DNA of 64,000 nt from Eutypa lata (taxonomy: Eukaryota > Ascomycota > Sordariomycetes > Xylariales > Diatrypaceae): the NCBI GenBank assembly GCA_022661535.1, contig JAKULF010000005.1, forward strand, positions 4,340,001 through 4,404,000, in the 5' to 3' direction. Both the position numbers and the translations under genes were made by a program. Of the stretch, positions 47,619 to 59,381 are shown in pieces. The notes under the pieces were generated by a model, which was not told the DNA's origin, searched no databases, and saw nothing but the letters and a program-made list of their open reading frames with translations. Within the stretch, counting starts at the first letter, position 1. Each line of letters opens with the position of its first letter.

Positions 47619-47873
47619 TCAAGCCGTCATACTAGAGCGAAGCGGGCTGGGCGACGCGACCTGTCGGGCGGTATGCTCGGAGGTCGCTGGGCCGATTTTC
47701 TGAAGACGCCGCTGTGTGAAAGACTGCGGCGCTGACCCCCCCGCAGGGGTTGACTTCAGCTTTGACGCGGGAGGTTCCGGTAATGGGCGCTCCGGTTCTT
47801 TCGTGACAGGTGCCTGCTTGGACGCGACTGCTTGAGTTTGTCCCTCGTCAATGACGAGGGAATCCTCAACGGG
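47619..47873 (-). other. 84-codon stop-free in-frame extension after the eRF1 stop
   Basis: Immediately downstream of the eRF1 TGA (next base C), the same frame stays open for 84 codons to a TGA at 47619-47621. It has no ATG until four codons from its end, so it cannot easily be a separate ORF. The translation is Pro/Ser/Lys/Gln-rich and looks like disordered protein (KQAPVTKEPERPLPEPP, SFTQRRLQKIGPATSEH). Sequence composition is more GC-rich than nearby intergenic DNA. It could be a readthrough extension or chance; by eye I estimate a chance open frame of this length at a few percent. Confidence 0.4.
47832..47869 (-). promoter_or_regulatory. Stem-loop just 3' of the eRF1 stop codon
   Basis: On the mRNA strand an inner 9-bp perfect stem pairs TCCCTCGTC (47861-47853) with GACGAGGGA (47849-47841) across a 3-nt ATT loop. 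It is extended by an outer 5-bp stem, TTGAG (47869-47865) with CTCAA (47836-47832), around a small internal loop. The outer stem starts 4 nt, and the inner stem 12 nt, after the UGA. This is the placement of structures that stimulate stop-codon readthrough in known cases. Confidence 0.6.
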
Positions 47874-49432
47874 TCAATCGTCGTAGTAGTCATCGTCGTC
47901 GTCTACTTCGGCTAATTGCTCAAAGTTCACCTTGTAGCGGAGAATACCGCCAATGCCACCAAAACCCTTGACGAACTGATTGCCTTCAGTGGACCGATCC
48001 GACACGAACTCGAGGTTCGTGCCGAAGTCCTTATAATGCTCGGCGATCCACTCAAGGAAAGATTCCTGGGAAATAACCTCCATTTCTTGACCGGTCTGCT
48101 TGTCCATGAATGCAGAGCGGTCTCCAGTCTCCTGCTGTTTGGTGGTATGGAGAGTAGTCTCATTCCCGTCAGTATCTCTTAATTTCCATCGGGTGAGTTC
48201 CAAGTTTTCGAATACGATCAGAATTTCGACGGCACCAAGTTCGAGAGCCTTGAGGGTATCTTCAACACCGTAGCAGACCTTTCCGGTATCCTGGCTGATT
48301 TCTTCAAAATATTTCCCGATGAGTTTCTTCTCCTGGATAAATTTGACATTGCCAAGGGTCTCCGAGGAGAGTTCGATAGCCTGGTTGAAGCCGTTTTCAC
48401 CACCATAGGAAACATCGACGACCTTGATGACCTTGGTGGCTAATCGCTGGTCGAACATATCTGAGGCGTTCAGGTCGTTCTTGAAATCAGCAGAACCGGC
48501 AAGAATTATCCCGGCGACGTTAACTTTGTCATTCGTGATGAAGTTCTGGACAGCTAATTCTGCTACCTTTCGGACGTAGTTGTGTCGCTTTTCCTCTCGG
48601 AGACGTGCGAAACGAAGAGCAGACTGACCACCACGACCGTGCTTCTTGGGAAGATCGACCGAGAACTTGTGAACCACTTCACGAGTGTTTCCGCTGAGAG
48701 TACCAAAGAGTGCACCGTTACCATCCATGATGATGAAGCCAAACTTCTGATCGGACTCGAGCAATTCGGCCAACGCTTCGGTGTGGAACTTGTTGTCACA
48801 TAGGTATAGGGAGGTGTTGATGGGCTTGAATGGCTCGAAGTCGATATTGACCTTTCTTTCCTTCCCTTCTGAAGTCAAGATTTCACCGCAGTAGACAACA
48901 AGGCCGTTGGGAGGCACCTTGTTGTATAGCTTGAGTCGCTGCTGGGTGGAAGTAATGGCCGAGAGCACGGACTGTCTGTTGACACGAGACTTGATGTTCG
49001 AGGCAGTACCCTAGTAGCATTGTTAGTCGATAGATACGTGACACAAGCATGGTTAGGTAGAAAGTCATACATATTCTTCAGCCAACATCTTGGCTGCTCG
49101 CGATACTTGATCCTTAGGGGCTAAACAGCGCGTCTTAGTACCTTGCCTCAACCTGTTGGAAAAGGCGGGGGAGGGGTAAAAAAATGCATACGGATAATTA
49201 GGGAAATCATGCTGGTGCCATTTCCTCGAGCAGCCTCAAGGCGCTTGATCAACTTCTTCACCTTCCATATCTCGATCTGTAGGAACAGGATTGGTCAGTG
49301 ATTGGGCATATGGAAAACAGGACACTTTTGTATGTCAGACTTGGCGGAGCGGGGTGTATATCCCGAGGGTAGGCGAGGTTCTGCGTTGGAACTTACGTTC
49401 TTCTCGGCTTCGTTAGCCTGAGCGTCGCTCAT
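47874..49432 (-). CDS. SUP45: Eukaryotic peptide chain release factor subunit 1 (eRF1)
   Basis: Four exons, complement(join(47874..49010,49071..49120,49192..49276,49397..49432)), encode 435 aa, the family length. The N domain carries [15 protein letters not shown] (62-65) and YLCDNKF (126-132), the stop-codon decoding motifs. The M domain has the peptidyl-tRNA hydrolysis motif GGQ at about 184-186 (in [12 protein letters not shown]). The C domain, which binds eRF3, ends in the conserved acidic tail DDDDDYYDD. eRF1 recognises all three stop codons and releases the nascent chain. The stop is TGA followed by C, with the stem-loop and open extension described separately. Introns cluster at the 5' end, as usual for conserved fungal genes. 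Confidence 0.97.
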
Positions 49433-52002
49433 GTTGGATTACTTGAGATATGAGCAATCTAAAGGCAGTCGGTCGGTCGGTCGGTCAAAGAGTTGAAAGG
49501 AGAGGCTTGTCGTGTTGCAAGGCGCTACAAGGGAAAATCAGCGGTGTTGTTAATGGTAAGTTTTCATAAATCAAAATGTGGAGAGTGTGAGAAAAATGTC
49601 GTCGACCCTGACCAGGAGCAGGGAACAGGTACATACTACGTAGTGAGTGGGGTCTGTCTACCCTGAGAGAGCAGAGCCTTAGGTTTACATGTACAAAGAG
49701 ACAGGCATGCACGTATGACCTACCTACCTATTTTAGGTTAATATTTTGTTAAAATTCAATGTTGGGCTTCAATTGACTGGTTAAACTTAAGTAACTGCAT
49801 ACATAACGAACTGGGCAAGTGGGTAGTTTAATACAAGCAGTACGAACAATGTTGAAGTTGTCAAAGAATTTGAAGGCAACAAACAATAGGGCTGACTGAC
49901 ACCTGGTAAGTGACTTCGTCTTTGATTTAACCTATAACCTACGTTGGTACCTGCCTGATTTCCTTACATCTACATATCTACATTGCATGTACTTACAATA
50001 TCGTTCTTTTGACGCTCGGACCAACTGCATTCCCTCGCCCGACTGCCACCTCGTTGTGGCTTTTAGACTGGGGTTTATCGTTGTATAGTTATTAGCCGAC
50101 TGCCGAAACGTGGCTCGTTCCCACTTCCACCTTACAACAACGTCCCTCGTGCGTGCCTTCAATCCAATATCGTCATCATCCTCAGAGCCCTTGATTGCCA
50201 GCCTTGCGAGCAATGACGAAATGTTCGCATTTGTCGTTGATCGCCTGCATTTCGAGTCAATGCGGTCTTAGCGATTACGGTATGGCCTAAATATGATTCG
50301 AATCGATTATGAGTCACAAAGGCTAAATCCATCAAGATCATATTGATCAGGTTGGGTTTCTCGTCTTTACGGTGTATGCAATATCCAAGTGTGGGTATGA
50401 TGAGTGTTTGGAGATGACAGCGAGCATTCGGAGCCTTTTGCTTCGTGGGCGAGACGCGGGTCGAGCGACCGCTACCTGTCACCTCTCACAGCTCCACCAT
50501 CACGGCCTACCAGTGTTGCGCCCTTGTAATTCGGCTGACTGTCAAGGATAAGGTCTCACCGAGTGTGCAACGCTTGGAGAACACGACTCCAGGGCGTACC
50601 GCCAGCCCGATGTCTTTCCGGAGTTGTGGTTGCTATGCATGAGCTTGGCCATCTTACCAAGGCTGGTTAAACGATGCCTATGCCACAGCCTCCGATTTCA
50701 ATAGCTGATGCAAGGGACTTCTTCGGCTAGAAGTGATCATGAACATCGTATTTTCTTACGATACATGGTTACCTGAGCTCACGATAGCGAACGGAGAGAC
50801 ACGTCGGCTAATAATGGCTACCTGTCTTGCGATAGGGACTGACTGCTACCCCCTCGTGGATCATCTTTCCACTAGGACATTTCTGGCAATTTTCTATCCA
50901 GTGATGGCTTCAAGACTTCTAGGGGGCGGCATGCCATTATGCCGTCTTTCTCCGCACGCCGTAGCTTGTGGCCGGATTTAACCCCCCGGGTGCTTGTGCC
51001 AATGTAACGCCAAGACTGGACAGGAAGGAACATCAAATATTGATATGATAACGTTACAAGCACGTGCGATACGGAGCCAGCGCATGTTTCAATGAGAATG
51101 AAGCCTGTCATGATAACGGGTTGATGAAACGAGGTAATAAACCATCCCTTTACAATCTGATGGTCATGCAGCTATTGCGGTTGAACATCACAAGATTGCT
51201 GCATGCTTAACTGAATACAGCCTGCACGTTGTCATAATACGCATAGTGCGTTTATAAATGGGTCTAACAGAATACTTTTGAGAAGACGGCCATGCACTCG
51301 TCACCCAGAAATGGCTGTCAGGGTTTGCTGATACCCAAGAGTTTACCGGTCGTTGGTGATGCGGCTAGCTTACGACGGGGTTCTAATCAACACCATTGGG
51401 AATATGGTGAGCCCTACGATGTGTTTTGATATAGCATCAAACCGGGGTGTTGATTTGCTGCGATCCGTGCTTCGTGTGGTCTGTGGGTCCTCTGCTAAGC
51501 AGAGAGTTGGATATCTCTTATTATCTAAGGATGATAGTGGATAGGATTGCTGGGGCTTAGAGCTGCATGCAGTATGGGTGATAGCATCGATGGCTAGCTA
51601 TGGGACATAAAGTTGAAGGAACAAAGAGGGGGGTCATTGTGGGCATGGACATGAGGATGATAGTTGACGGAATGTCGTTTGGTTAGAGAGGGTAGGGCTT
51701 TATGGAGGTCGGTATAGTATAGTACTACTTGCTTTGCAAATGGATGGCGTGGCCTATCAAATTTGCATTTCCCTTTCCCTGTTACTTGAGGTGTGTGTAT
51801 GTGTGATTTGCGGCTCAGGCTCAAGGGTGAATTTGTAGTTAGCGTGGACTATCGGGTGCTGGCCTTGTTTCTTCCTTTTCCATTCCTTGACCTCTCTCAC
51901 TCAACCTCAACCTCCCATCTCCACAATCCAGCATCCCACCTTTTTTACATCACTTTAACAACTACCATCCACCACTTAATCTTCCCCCAAAGCCGCGACA
52001 AC
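49433..52002. other. Divergent intergenic region eRF1 / DDT-WHIM gene
   Basis: About 2.6 kb between two divergent genes. Minus-strand ORFs at 49932-50213 and 50159-50482 overlap in different frames and look partly protein-like (RDVVVRWKWERATFRQSANN), but no start, splice chain or family can be supported. Confidence 0.45.
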
Positions 52003-54141
52003 ATGGCAGACGTTGAGTCTAGTGAGCTCTCGTCTCTCTCTTCGCTCTCCCCCGCTCCTAGTGATGACGAGGGTGATGTGGAATTGAAGCAAGATAAGGG
52101 AATTTTGAAGTTCTTTCACAAGCTGCCCAAGGGTACCAAGCCTACTGCTCCAGAGCGTGAACCTACGCCTCCCGCCCCAAAACGCCCACCTTCACCACCT
52201 CATGATTATGTATTGGCCGATAATCCAGACATTGCAGTACGTGAAATTGTATTCTTCGCGCAAAAAACGCGAAATGTCGCGTTAAATTACGAGCTAACCT
52301 GCAATATGTGTAGTTCATCGTCATGTTCCGCAGCCGATTCAGTGACGCTTTGCCCAAATCCTTGGTCAACTTTGGACCACAAGAACTAGAACGAGATGTT
52401 ACCGATTCCATTCCTGGCCAGCGTGTTGAGCACTTCTTGTGTGCTGTATTGGGTTTGTTGCTGAACCGCAAGCAAGATGTCAAGTATGACGCCATAGCTA
52501 CTACTGTGCCACTTTTATTTATTTTAACACAACTCGAATTTCTCATGCTAACAAGCTGATAACTATAGGCCTGGACATTATAACCGAGCTTTAGAGGATG
52601 CTATATCTTCGCATAAGAACCAATGGCCTCGAGCTTGGGAGGACAAGAATCCGTTGTCGGGTGGCAACACCTTCACCACTATGAATCCCACCCAGAGAGT
52701 AAGACATACTGCTCCCGATCCAGAACATATACAAATGGTCATAAAATAAGAGCACATTGTGCTAATCATGGACAAAATATAGCTCACATTACTACGAACC
52801 CTGATCCTGTGGGCCCTGTCGTCATCCGAAGTAGTGAAGGGCATCATCAACAAATCCTACAAGAGCCGCCACGAAGACGACCTCAACCAACCCTTATCAG
52901 TGCAACCGTGGGGCTCTGATAGCGACAAACGCCGATACTACCTGATCGAGGGCCTAGACGACACCGCGTTCCGCGTCTATCGGGAGAGCAATCCTCAGGG
53001 CTTCAATAGAACATGGTGGAGCGTCGCCGGAAGCATCGAAGAGCTGAACACCCTTGTAGACAAGCTGCAAACAATTGATGGTGGACCGAAGGCGAGAAAG
53101 CTTGCTCAGAAGATATTGGCGGCCATCCCCCGCTTCGAAGCCACCGAGGAGAAGCGTAGGCGACGCGAGTATCGCCAGATGCAGAAGGAGAGATTCAAGC
53201 GACCGGAACCCGGTTTCTCCATGTACGAAGGACGAACGCGCGGAAAACGTATTAAGTACACATACTCGGATGACGAAGACTTCTTAACCGATTCGAGCAA
53301 CCGGCGATCTGCGCGCAATACGGGCACCAGCACTCCTGCTGAACCAGCTGGTCCAGTCACCACGGCCAGTGGTCGCCAAATCAAGGCGCCCTCTCGCATG
53401 ACCGTGGATTCGTCCAATAACATCGTCACTACAAGCCCCGATGGTGATAACGAGACGGTTCGGTCCAAGGAGTCTTCGGTTGGCCCCACGGGCAGACCGA
53501 AAAGATCTGCCGCTGTCAACCATGGGACCAATGGCTGGTCGTCGACGAAGACTAAAGGCCAAAGCTACAACTCCATGGACGACGACGAAGATGAAGACGA
53601 GAGCTCGCCCGATCTGGGTGATGATGAAGAAGACCACGTTCCTGACGAGACGGAGGAGGAGGAAGAAGAAGAGGAAGACTTCAACGAGGATGAAGATATG
53701 GCCGATGATGATCTCGAGAATGGCAGTACTAAAAGTCACATTGTTACAATGAAGATACCGACGAAAGGCGGAAGTCCCGAAGATAAAAAGGACAAGGCTC
53801 TTCATCTTGACGATTACCGATATAACGGCTCGGGTTCCAAGTCACGATCTACGGAGCCAACAGCTGAAGAGGAGGACAACGCCCCGGTAGAGCGAAGCGA
53901 AGAGAGCATCGCCGTCGCAACGACCAAGAAGCGCAAGACCCCCGAGCCTTCCTCTCAGGCCGCAGAGGCCGAAAAGGAGGAAGAAAAGGATGTCGAGGTT
54001 AGCCCGGATCAGCCTCAACACCCGCCTACGACGCCCGGCCCCTTGCCGTCTACCTCGCTGGCTTTTAGAAAGAGCCCCGACAAGATGAAGCAGGGTCTAG
54101 CACAGCCGCCACCGCAACAGCCGGTGGATGTCGGTCGTTAG
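52003..54141 (+). CDS. DDT/WHIM-type chromatin-associated protein
   Basis: Four exons, join(52003..52236,52314..52483,52569..52698,52783..54141), encode 630 aa. The N-terminus is Ser/acidic, then Pro-rich. Residues about 79-215 are helical and fit a DDT/WHIM1 arrangement: FRSRFSDALPKSLVNFGPQE, HFLCAVLGLLLNRK, and TQRLTLLRTLILWALSSSEV. The following RRYYLIEGLDDTAFRVYRES and TWWSVAGSIEELNTLVDKL match the WHIM2/3-like part of ISWI-partner proteins (RSF1/CECR2-type). The C-terminal half is disordered, very acidic (EEEEEEEEDFNEDEDMADDD) and Lys/Arg-patched. A nuclear role with chromatin remodellers is inferred from these features; the exact fungal orthologue is not known to me. Splice sites are canonical and each junction keeps the helices intact. 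Confidence 0.8.
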
Positions 54142-55151
54142 ATGCTGCCTAGCATGAGAGACAGGTAGTCAATTTCTTGTGGGCGTTCGGGGTTTATGGG
54201 GGGGGAAAAGAAGAAAAATGGCTGTCCAATCACCGAGCATACTTGTTTCTGTCTTCTTCTTTCTTGGCCTTTTTCACTTTTATGTAGATCTGCATTGCTA
54301 TTCTTCTGAGTTTCCACATACGTCGTCAGGGAGGGCTCTCTGAAGGAGTTAGTCTCCTGCTGATTGAGGCGATGATGGTAGATTCTTGTTACTTTTCCAC
54401 GCGAGAATGAAAAAAGCAAGATAGAGAGAGAAAGGCATGTTTATGACAAGCAAAGATGCACCGACACCGAATGGCATACTAGAGAAAAGAGAGAAACGAG
54501 GAAAGAAAAACGGAGTACCTGGTTAGAGCAACAACCTTTGATAGACATACACGCTGGTTGGCTGTTATGGTACTCACGAACGGACGGACAGGCTGGCGAG
54601 GAATGATATGATATACGGGCTACTGCGAATTCTTCCACGTAGCTCCCCGATCTGGTTTGGTATGGCCTATGGGCTGTTTTTTTTTTAATTGCTAGATCCT
54701 ATGACTACACAATACATATGTACTACATTACAGTAGAGAATAGGTAGCAAGCAGCAGCAGCAGCAGGCTATGATCTCTACATACATGTGTAGTAGAGAGA
54801 TGGCCGGATCAGCTATAGCAGTGATAGATAGATACATGGATGTCCTATTCTACTGGGACATCTTACAATAATGGCTTTGCGCTTCTAAAAACATCTTATG
54901 GTATTCGTGATCCTCTTGTTTCTTCGGTTTCTTTCCTTCTTCGTGATGTCCTCGTATGCTAGCTAACTGCACGCCCATAAATGCCCTTCATCCATAATTC
55001 TTCGGCCGATTCGGTGCTCGAATCCCAGGCATTGCAATAGTATCATGGATGCTGCCTGACGTAGTGGCGTGGCGTGGCGTGAACTCTTGGTTACTTGCTG
55101 ATCCTCCCCCATCACCTTCGGCTTGGTCATTCCCTCCGATCCGAGATCCAG
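54142..55151. other. Convergent intergenic region
   Basis: Between the chromatin-protein gene and the DUF1770 gene. It contains an A/G-rich stretch (54390-54520), a (CAG)n tract near 54752-54766 and no supportable ORF. Confidence 0.5.
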
Positions 55152-55853
55152 TTAGTACGCTCTCCTTATCGACGACGGGATCCGCGCCCCCCTCGAGGAC
55201 TTCTTCTCCGCATATAAAGGCGGCAGCGCCCAGTTGTTCACGCCGTACCACCAGCGCCGCATCCGCGCGCCCACCGAGTTCCCGTGCACCTGCGCGTTCC
55301 GGTTCCAGTGCTGCCACCCGCAGATGGCGAGGTTGTAGAGCACGCCTTGGGCTAGGGGCATCATCATCTTTCGAAACGAAGTTACTGGGTTAGCCTTTTT
55401 CTTTCTTCTTTTGGTCTTCCCTTCGTTGTATCTATTTCACACCCCACCCTCTGTTGTCTCTCTGCGGTGTATTTTAATGATGTCTTTCCTTACCTGATCC
55501 CGCACCGTGATCCACGCCACCCTCCACCACGTCTCGGCCCCCGCGAGGCTGTGCAAGTAGCTCTGCTCGAACCGCAGGTCCGGCATGGGAGGGAAGTGTT
55601 TCGGGTAGTGGGGGTGCCGTGCACTGTCGTGCTGCTGCTGCTGCTGCCCCCGTGGTGTCGGCTTCAAAACGCTGAGCGGAATCTCATCTTCGTCAATCTC
55701 GTCGATATCCGAGTCGTCGTGCAGCTGGTGTAGGGACACGGGCGTCTTCTGCGATGCCGCCGTCGACGGGTTCAGGTCGTGTCGCGGGCTCGGCGACCGC
55801 TGGATGTGGCCTGCTTGGATCGTCGAGGCGATCTCGGCGGGGAGGTTCGACAT
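55152..55853 (-). CDS. DUF1770-family fungal protein
   Basis: Two exons, complement(join(55152..55367,55494..55853)), encode 191 aa. The start MSNLPAEIASTIQ is followed by SPSPRHDLNPSTA, an acidic segment (DDSDIDEIDEDEIP) and a Gln/His run encoded by CTG-type repeats. The conserved core is MPDLRFEQSYLHSLAGAETW, WRVAWITVRDQ, then after the intron MMMPLAQGVLYNLAICGW and RRWWYGVNNWALPP. I recognise this as DUF1770, a fungal family of unknown function. The hydrophobic QGVLYNLAICGW part could be membrane-associated. The ATG chosen lies before the family N-terminus; upstream in-frame sequence is (TACC)n-coded leader. The C-terminal 20 residues after WALPP are less certain. Confidence 0.75.
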
Positions 55854-56425
55854 TTTACCTTTTTTCTCGCCTTGTCTCCTTTCGCGGACGTTAAGGAGAA
55901 TGAATGTAGGTAGGTAGGTAGGTAGGTAGGTTAAAAATATAGGAGAGGGAAATAAGGTCACGTAATGCGTGGGGAAAGCTCGTCTTCCCAAGATTCAGTC
56001 GATAGAATATTATCTCCTTCCTGAGCTTTAGTTAAGCTTCGATTTAACGACGGGATGATTTCATTGTCTAGCTAAATGCATAACTATGTCATGTCTATGT
56101 TAATAATAATAAGTGGATACGAAGTACTGGTGGGGGACTCCTTTACACTTGGCGGATGCTAACAGCTGCAGAGTCCTCGTTGTCGGCGATGTAGTTATAC
56201 TCACAATGTCTGGACCGCAACGCCGTACAACGCGATTTCGACGAGGGATGAGATACTACCGAGTTCCTATTGTGTCCAGATCTTAGAGTGTTTTACGTAG
56301 ACATGTGTAGCAATTCTTGGTGTCTAAACCAACACCATAATATATAGGGGTATTTCCGATGTGCATATCTCGTCTACGAATACAAGTACAACCATCTGCT
56401 TCGTGATGCATTATCGTACATATAA
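55854..56425. other. Intergenic region with (TAGG)n tract
   Basis: Leader and promoter of the DUF1770 gene and 3' end of the PPR gene, both minus strand. A (GTAG/TAGG)n microsatellite occupies about 55905-55931, in the likely 5' UTR. Confidence 0.6.
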
Positions 56426-56487
56426 TCAAGCGACAGCCCTGCGCTCCCTCCGGTCCCAGGATTCATCGCCCGCCGTAAACCTCCTAT

Positions 56488-56519
<32 letters not shown>

Positions 56520-58498
56520 TTGAAAGACCCTCCTCTCTGTCCCCCTCTCCTATCAATGAAGAATTCAGACGCATCCTCCTCTCGGTCATCCCACTCGTCA
56601 TCCCTGTTCTCCCTGGAGTCCTTCCGATCGATCTCGCTGCGGTCCGCGTTGAAATTCGGTTCCAGCTGGACGCGCCGGTCAAAGTACGCAACGACGAGCC
56701 GGTTCATCGCATTGCGGGACGCCTTCATCTCTTTAGCCGTCGCGGGCGCCACCAGGTCCTCCTGAACAAGTCGGTCGTACATGGCGATCATCTTGCGAGC
56801 GAGCGCAACGAGCTCAGCCCGCGGCAGCGATAACCTCGCCCAGGCCTCGGCGTCCTCGCGGCCCTGGACCACCTTGTCGGCCTGGACATGGCGCGCTACA
56901 GCGCGATAGGGGGCTGCGAGACGACCCAGAGCCGTCTCCAGCTGCCGGGCGTAAGCGCGGCGCGCCGTCTCGAACTGTCCCGGCTCCTGCGACTGCTGCT
57001 CGAAGCTGCGCTTGCAGGCGTACGCGACGCGTAGGTAGACGCGCATGACGTGGGCGTCGGGGAGGTGGAGGGAGGCGGCCATATGCTCGAGGACGGCGGT
57101 GGCGTGCTCAAAGGCGCCGGGGTTGAGGCGGTCGCGCAGGCACGTGCGCATCGCGGCCCGGTAGTGCTTGGGGGTGGCCATGGTCCGCGGCATGTTGGGC
57201 AGGTAGGCCGCCATGCGCGCGCTGCTCTTGCCTCGCCGGAACGCCTGCAGCAGACGGTGCCAGTTCTCCGCGTCCGGCATCACCATGTAGTTCCGCGTGA
57301 AGATCCCCCAGTACCGGATCGCCTGTGTCGTCTTGCCCGTCTTCTCTAGCGCGTCCAGGATCAGGGAGAGGGAGTTTTTGCCCGGGCGCGCGTATGCGCG
57401 AGATGGCGCCCCGGGTGCTTTCGTTGTCTTGGGTTGGATAGCCAGTGCTGCTCCCTTGCTAGTGACCTCCTCTCTGGCGGCGGCGGGAGCAGAAGCATCC
57501 TTGGTGGTTGATGTCTCCTTATCGGTGGCGGGCGGTTCGGGATCCTTGGCGATCTGCATGGTCTGTTCGATTAAGCCGCGGATGGAATCGACATCGGGGT
57601 ATTTTCCTAGGAGGAGGATGCGGCCCATAGCGCAAACTAGCTCTTCATCGATGATAACCTGGCCGGCTCTCCACCGCGAAATAACTTCCTGCCATATGGC
57701 CTTCGCGCGGTCTATAGTCTTTTTGACATCGGCTTTGATTTCCGCCTCGGATTTGTCGCCGTGCTGCGGCTTGTCAACCTGCGCTCTCAGGGCGTTGAGG
57801 ATGGTGGTGTAGGTCATGTTGTTCGGGGCACGGAGACCGTCGTTGGCAGTGTCGAGGATGGCGAACATGGACTCGATGTCGCCGGCCTTGGCGCAGACTT
57901 TGACGACGGCGTTCATGTGGATGGTGTTGGGGTTCAGACGCTCGCGGTTGAGCATCTGGTTGTATAGTCTGATCGCTTCCGACACGGCTAGCTTGGAATG
58001 GACCGAGTCGGCGCAGCTCCGGAATATGATGGTGTAGGTTTGGGCATTGGGAAGCTGAGCGCGCTTCTTCATCTCGTTGTACAGCTTTATACCGGCGTGT
58101 ATTCGGCCTTGTCGTAGCTGGTAGTCGATCAGCCTGTTCCAGCTGACCGTGACCTTCTTGTCCTTGCTAGCTTTTCTCGTAATAAGCGCAGCCTCCTCGA
58201 AATGGTCCTTCTCGAGCACGTTCGTGACATGTTGGGCGATATGAAAGGGGTCCTCCATAAACTGGAGTTGTTTCCGAGCTGCCCATTCTGCGGACTCAGA
58301 AGCAGATCTCCGTGGCCTGTTATCACCATCTTCTCCTGTGGTCTTTTCTCCTATGGCCGTTGTGGCATATTTCCTCTCCCGCCGGGGCTCCACGATTGCG
58401 ACTCTAGGACGCCACAATGGACGGTATACTTTGGAAGGGAAAGCATGCTCATATAAGGCCCCGAGAGTCCTCCTGAAACATGCTCTACACGTGAACAT
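56426..58498 (-). CDS. Mitochondrial pentatricopeptide-repeat (PPR) protein
   Basis: A single exon of 690 aa. The Arg-rich, acid-poor N-terminus (MFTCRACFRRTLGALYEHAF, then RPRVAIVEPRRERKYATT) fits a mitochondrial presequence. From about residue 110 come PPR-type helical pairs: VSWNRLIDYQLRQGRIHAGI, YNEMKKRAQLPNAQTYTIIF, MNAVVKVCAKAGDIESMF, and TYTTILNALRAQ. More degenerate repeats follow a Ser/Thr/Ala linker, for example SLILDALEKTGKTTQAIRYW. PPR proteins bind organellar RNA sequence-specifically in maturation, stability or translation; the target is unknown. The C-terminus has a Thr-10 run (microsatellite-encoded) before NRRFTAGDESWDRRE. It is divergent from POL1. Confidence 0.85.
56489..56519. 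repeat. (CGT)n trinucleotide tract inside the PPR gene
   Basis: About ten CGT units on the plus strand, read as ACG (Thr) codons in the PPR protein. Length polymorphism would change the Thr run without a frameshift. Confidence 0.9.
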
Positions 58499-59381
58499 GA
58501 TCAGTCCAGGATTTGGACATTAAATTCGCGAACAGACTTAAAGGCAAGTAGAATGATGGGCGTAGAATATCTTCGATATTCATATTTTCGTTATCGTTAT
58601 CTCAGCTAGTATTGGAGCTGTGAACAGTATGTATGTACAATACGTAGCATCGGTGCTTCTGATGACCGACCATACCCACTACGTCGTTACACTAACTAAT
58701 TAACTCCTATATGCATACCCCACGTCGCGTATCAGGAGTTAGTTGTCCATTTTACCACATCAAGTGCTTCAGTATTAAAGCCATTCGAGCAAACAAGAAC
58801 TTGTCTAAAATTGTGAGATTATAGAAGAGATAATAAAAAAGAAAGATAATTGTACGATCTTGTGGTATGTCAGGTAATATTTACAAGGTCGAATTGCCTA
58901 AGTGAAAGAAACATCAGTGGGCCTGAATTGATGTATTCAAATCGAGACATGATCAATGGCTAGTTAATTACTGATTGCTTTAAGCGAGTTGGTAAATCAA
59001 GCTCGTTTGGGTAAGTGACGCGCTAAAGTTGCAATGCCATTCGTTATTAATAGTGGTTAAAGAGCACATTATAAATGCATATGACCGACTAGAAGCATAT
59101 AACGCGACTTACACACGGGTAACGCGTTAATAGTCTCCACCAGCGCGTCTTCTCCCACCAGACAACCCTACCAAACCCATGTAAGTAATTGGACATATTA
59201 TTTTGACCCTGCTCTATGTGGTTTACACTTGCAGACAGACTTGTTAACCCAATTGACTTTACGTATAACTCTCAAACTGCTCCCCCCCCCCCATTCTTCT
59301 CCAGTGTTGAACATGAACTACCTCATCTGATATTTCTCAATTTAGTTTCCCTTTTTCTTTACTATCACCCTCAAAACCAAC
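58499..59381. promoter_or_regulatory. Divergent promoter region PPR gene / POL1
   Basis: 883 bp between divergent start codons. The POL1-proximal side has a cluster of Mlu-box cores (listed separately), a possible leader intron 59181-59234 (GTAAGT donor, TTGCAG acceptor) and a poly-C tract near 59281-59292. The middle is AT-rich. Confidence 0.55.
59018..59148 (+). promoter_or_regulatory. Cluster of ACGCG (MCB-like) motifs upstream of POL1
   Basis: ACGCG occurs at 59018-59022 and 59102-59106, full ACGCGT at 59122-59127, and CGCGT at 59144-59148, about 230-360 bp before the ATG. In yeasts, MBF (Mbp1/Swi6-type) binds ACGCGT to drive G1/S expression of replication genes including POL1. A similar role here is an inference. 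Confidence 0.5.

Noticed and set aside
49932..50482. Two overlapping minus-strand ORFs, possibly one frameshifted gene
   Set aside because: Partly protein-like, but no start context, intron or family supports either, and they may be chance in a promoter region.
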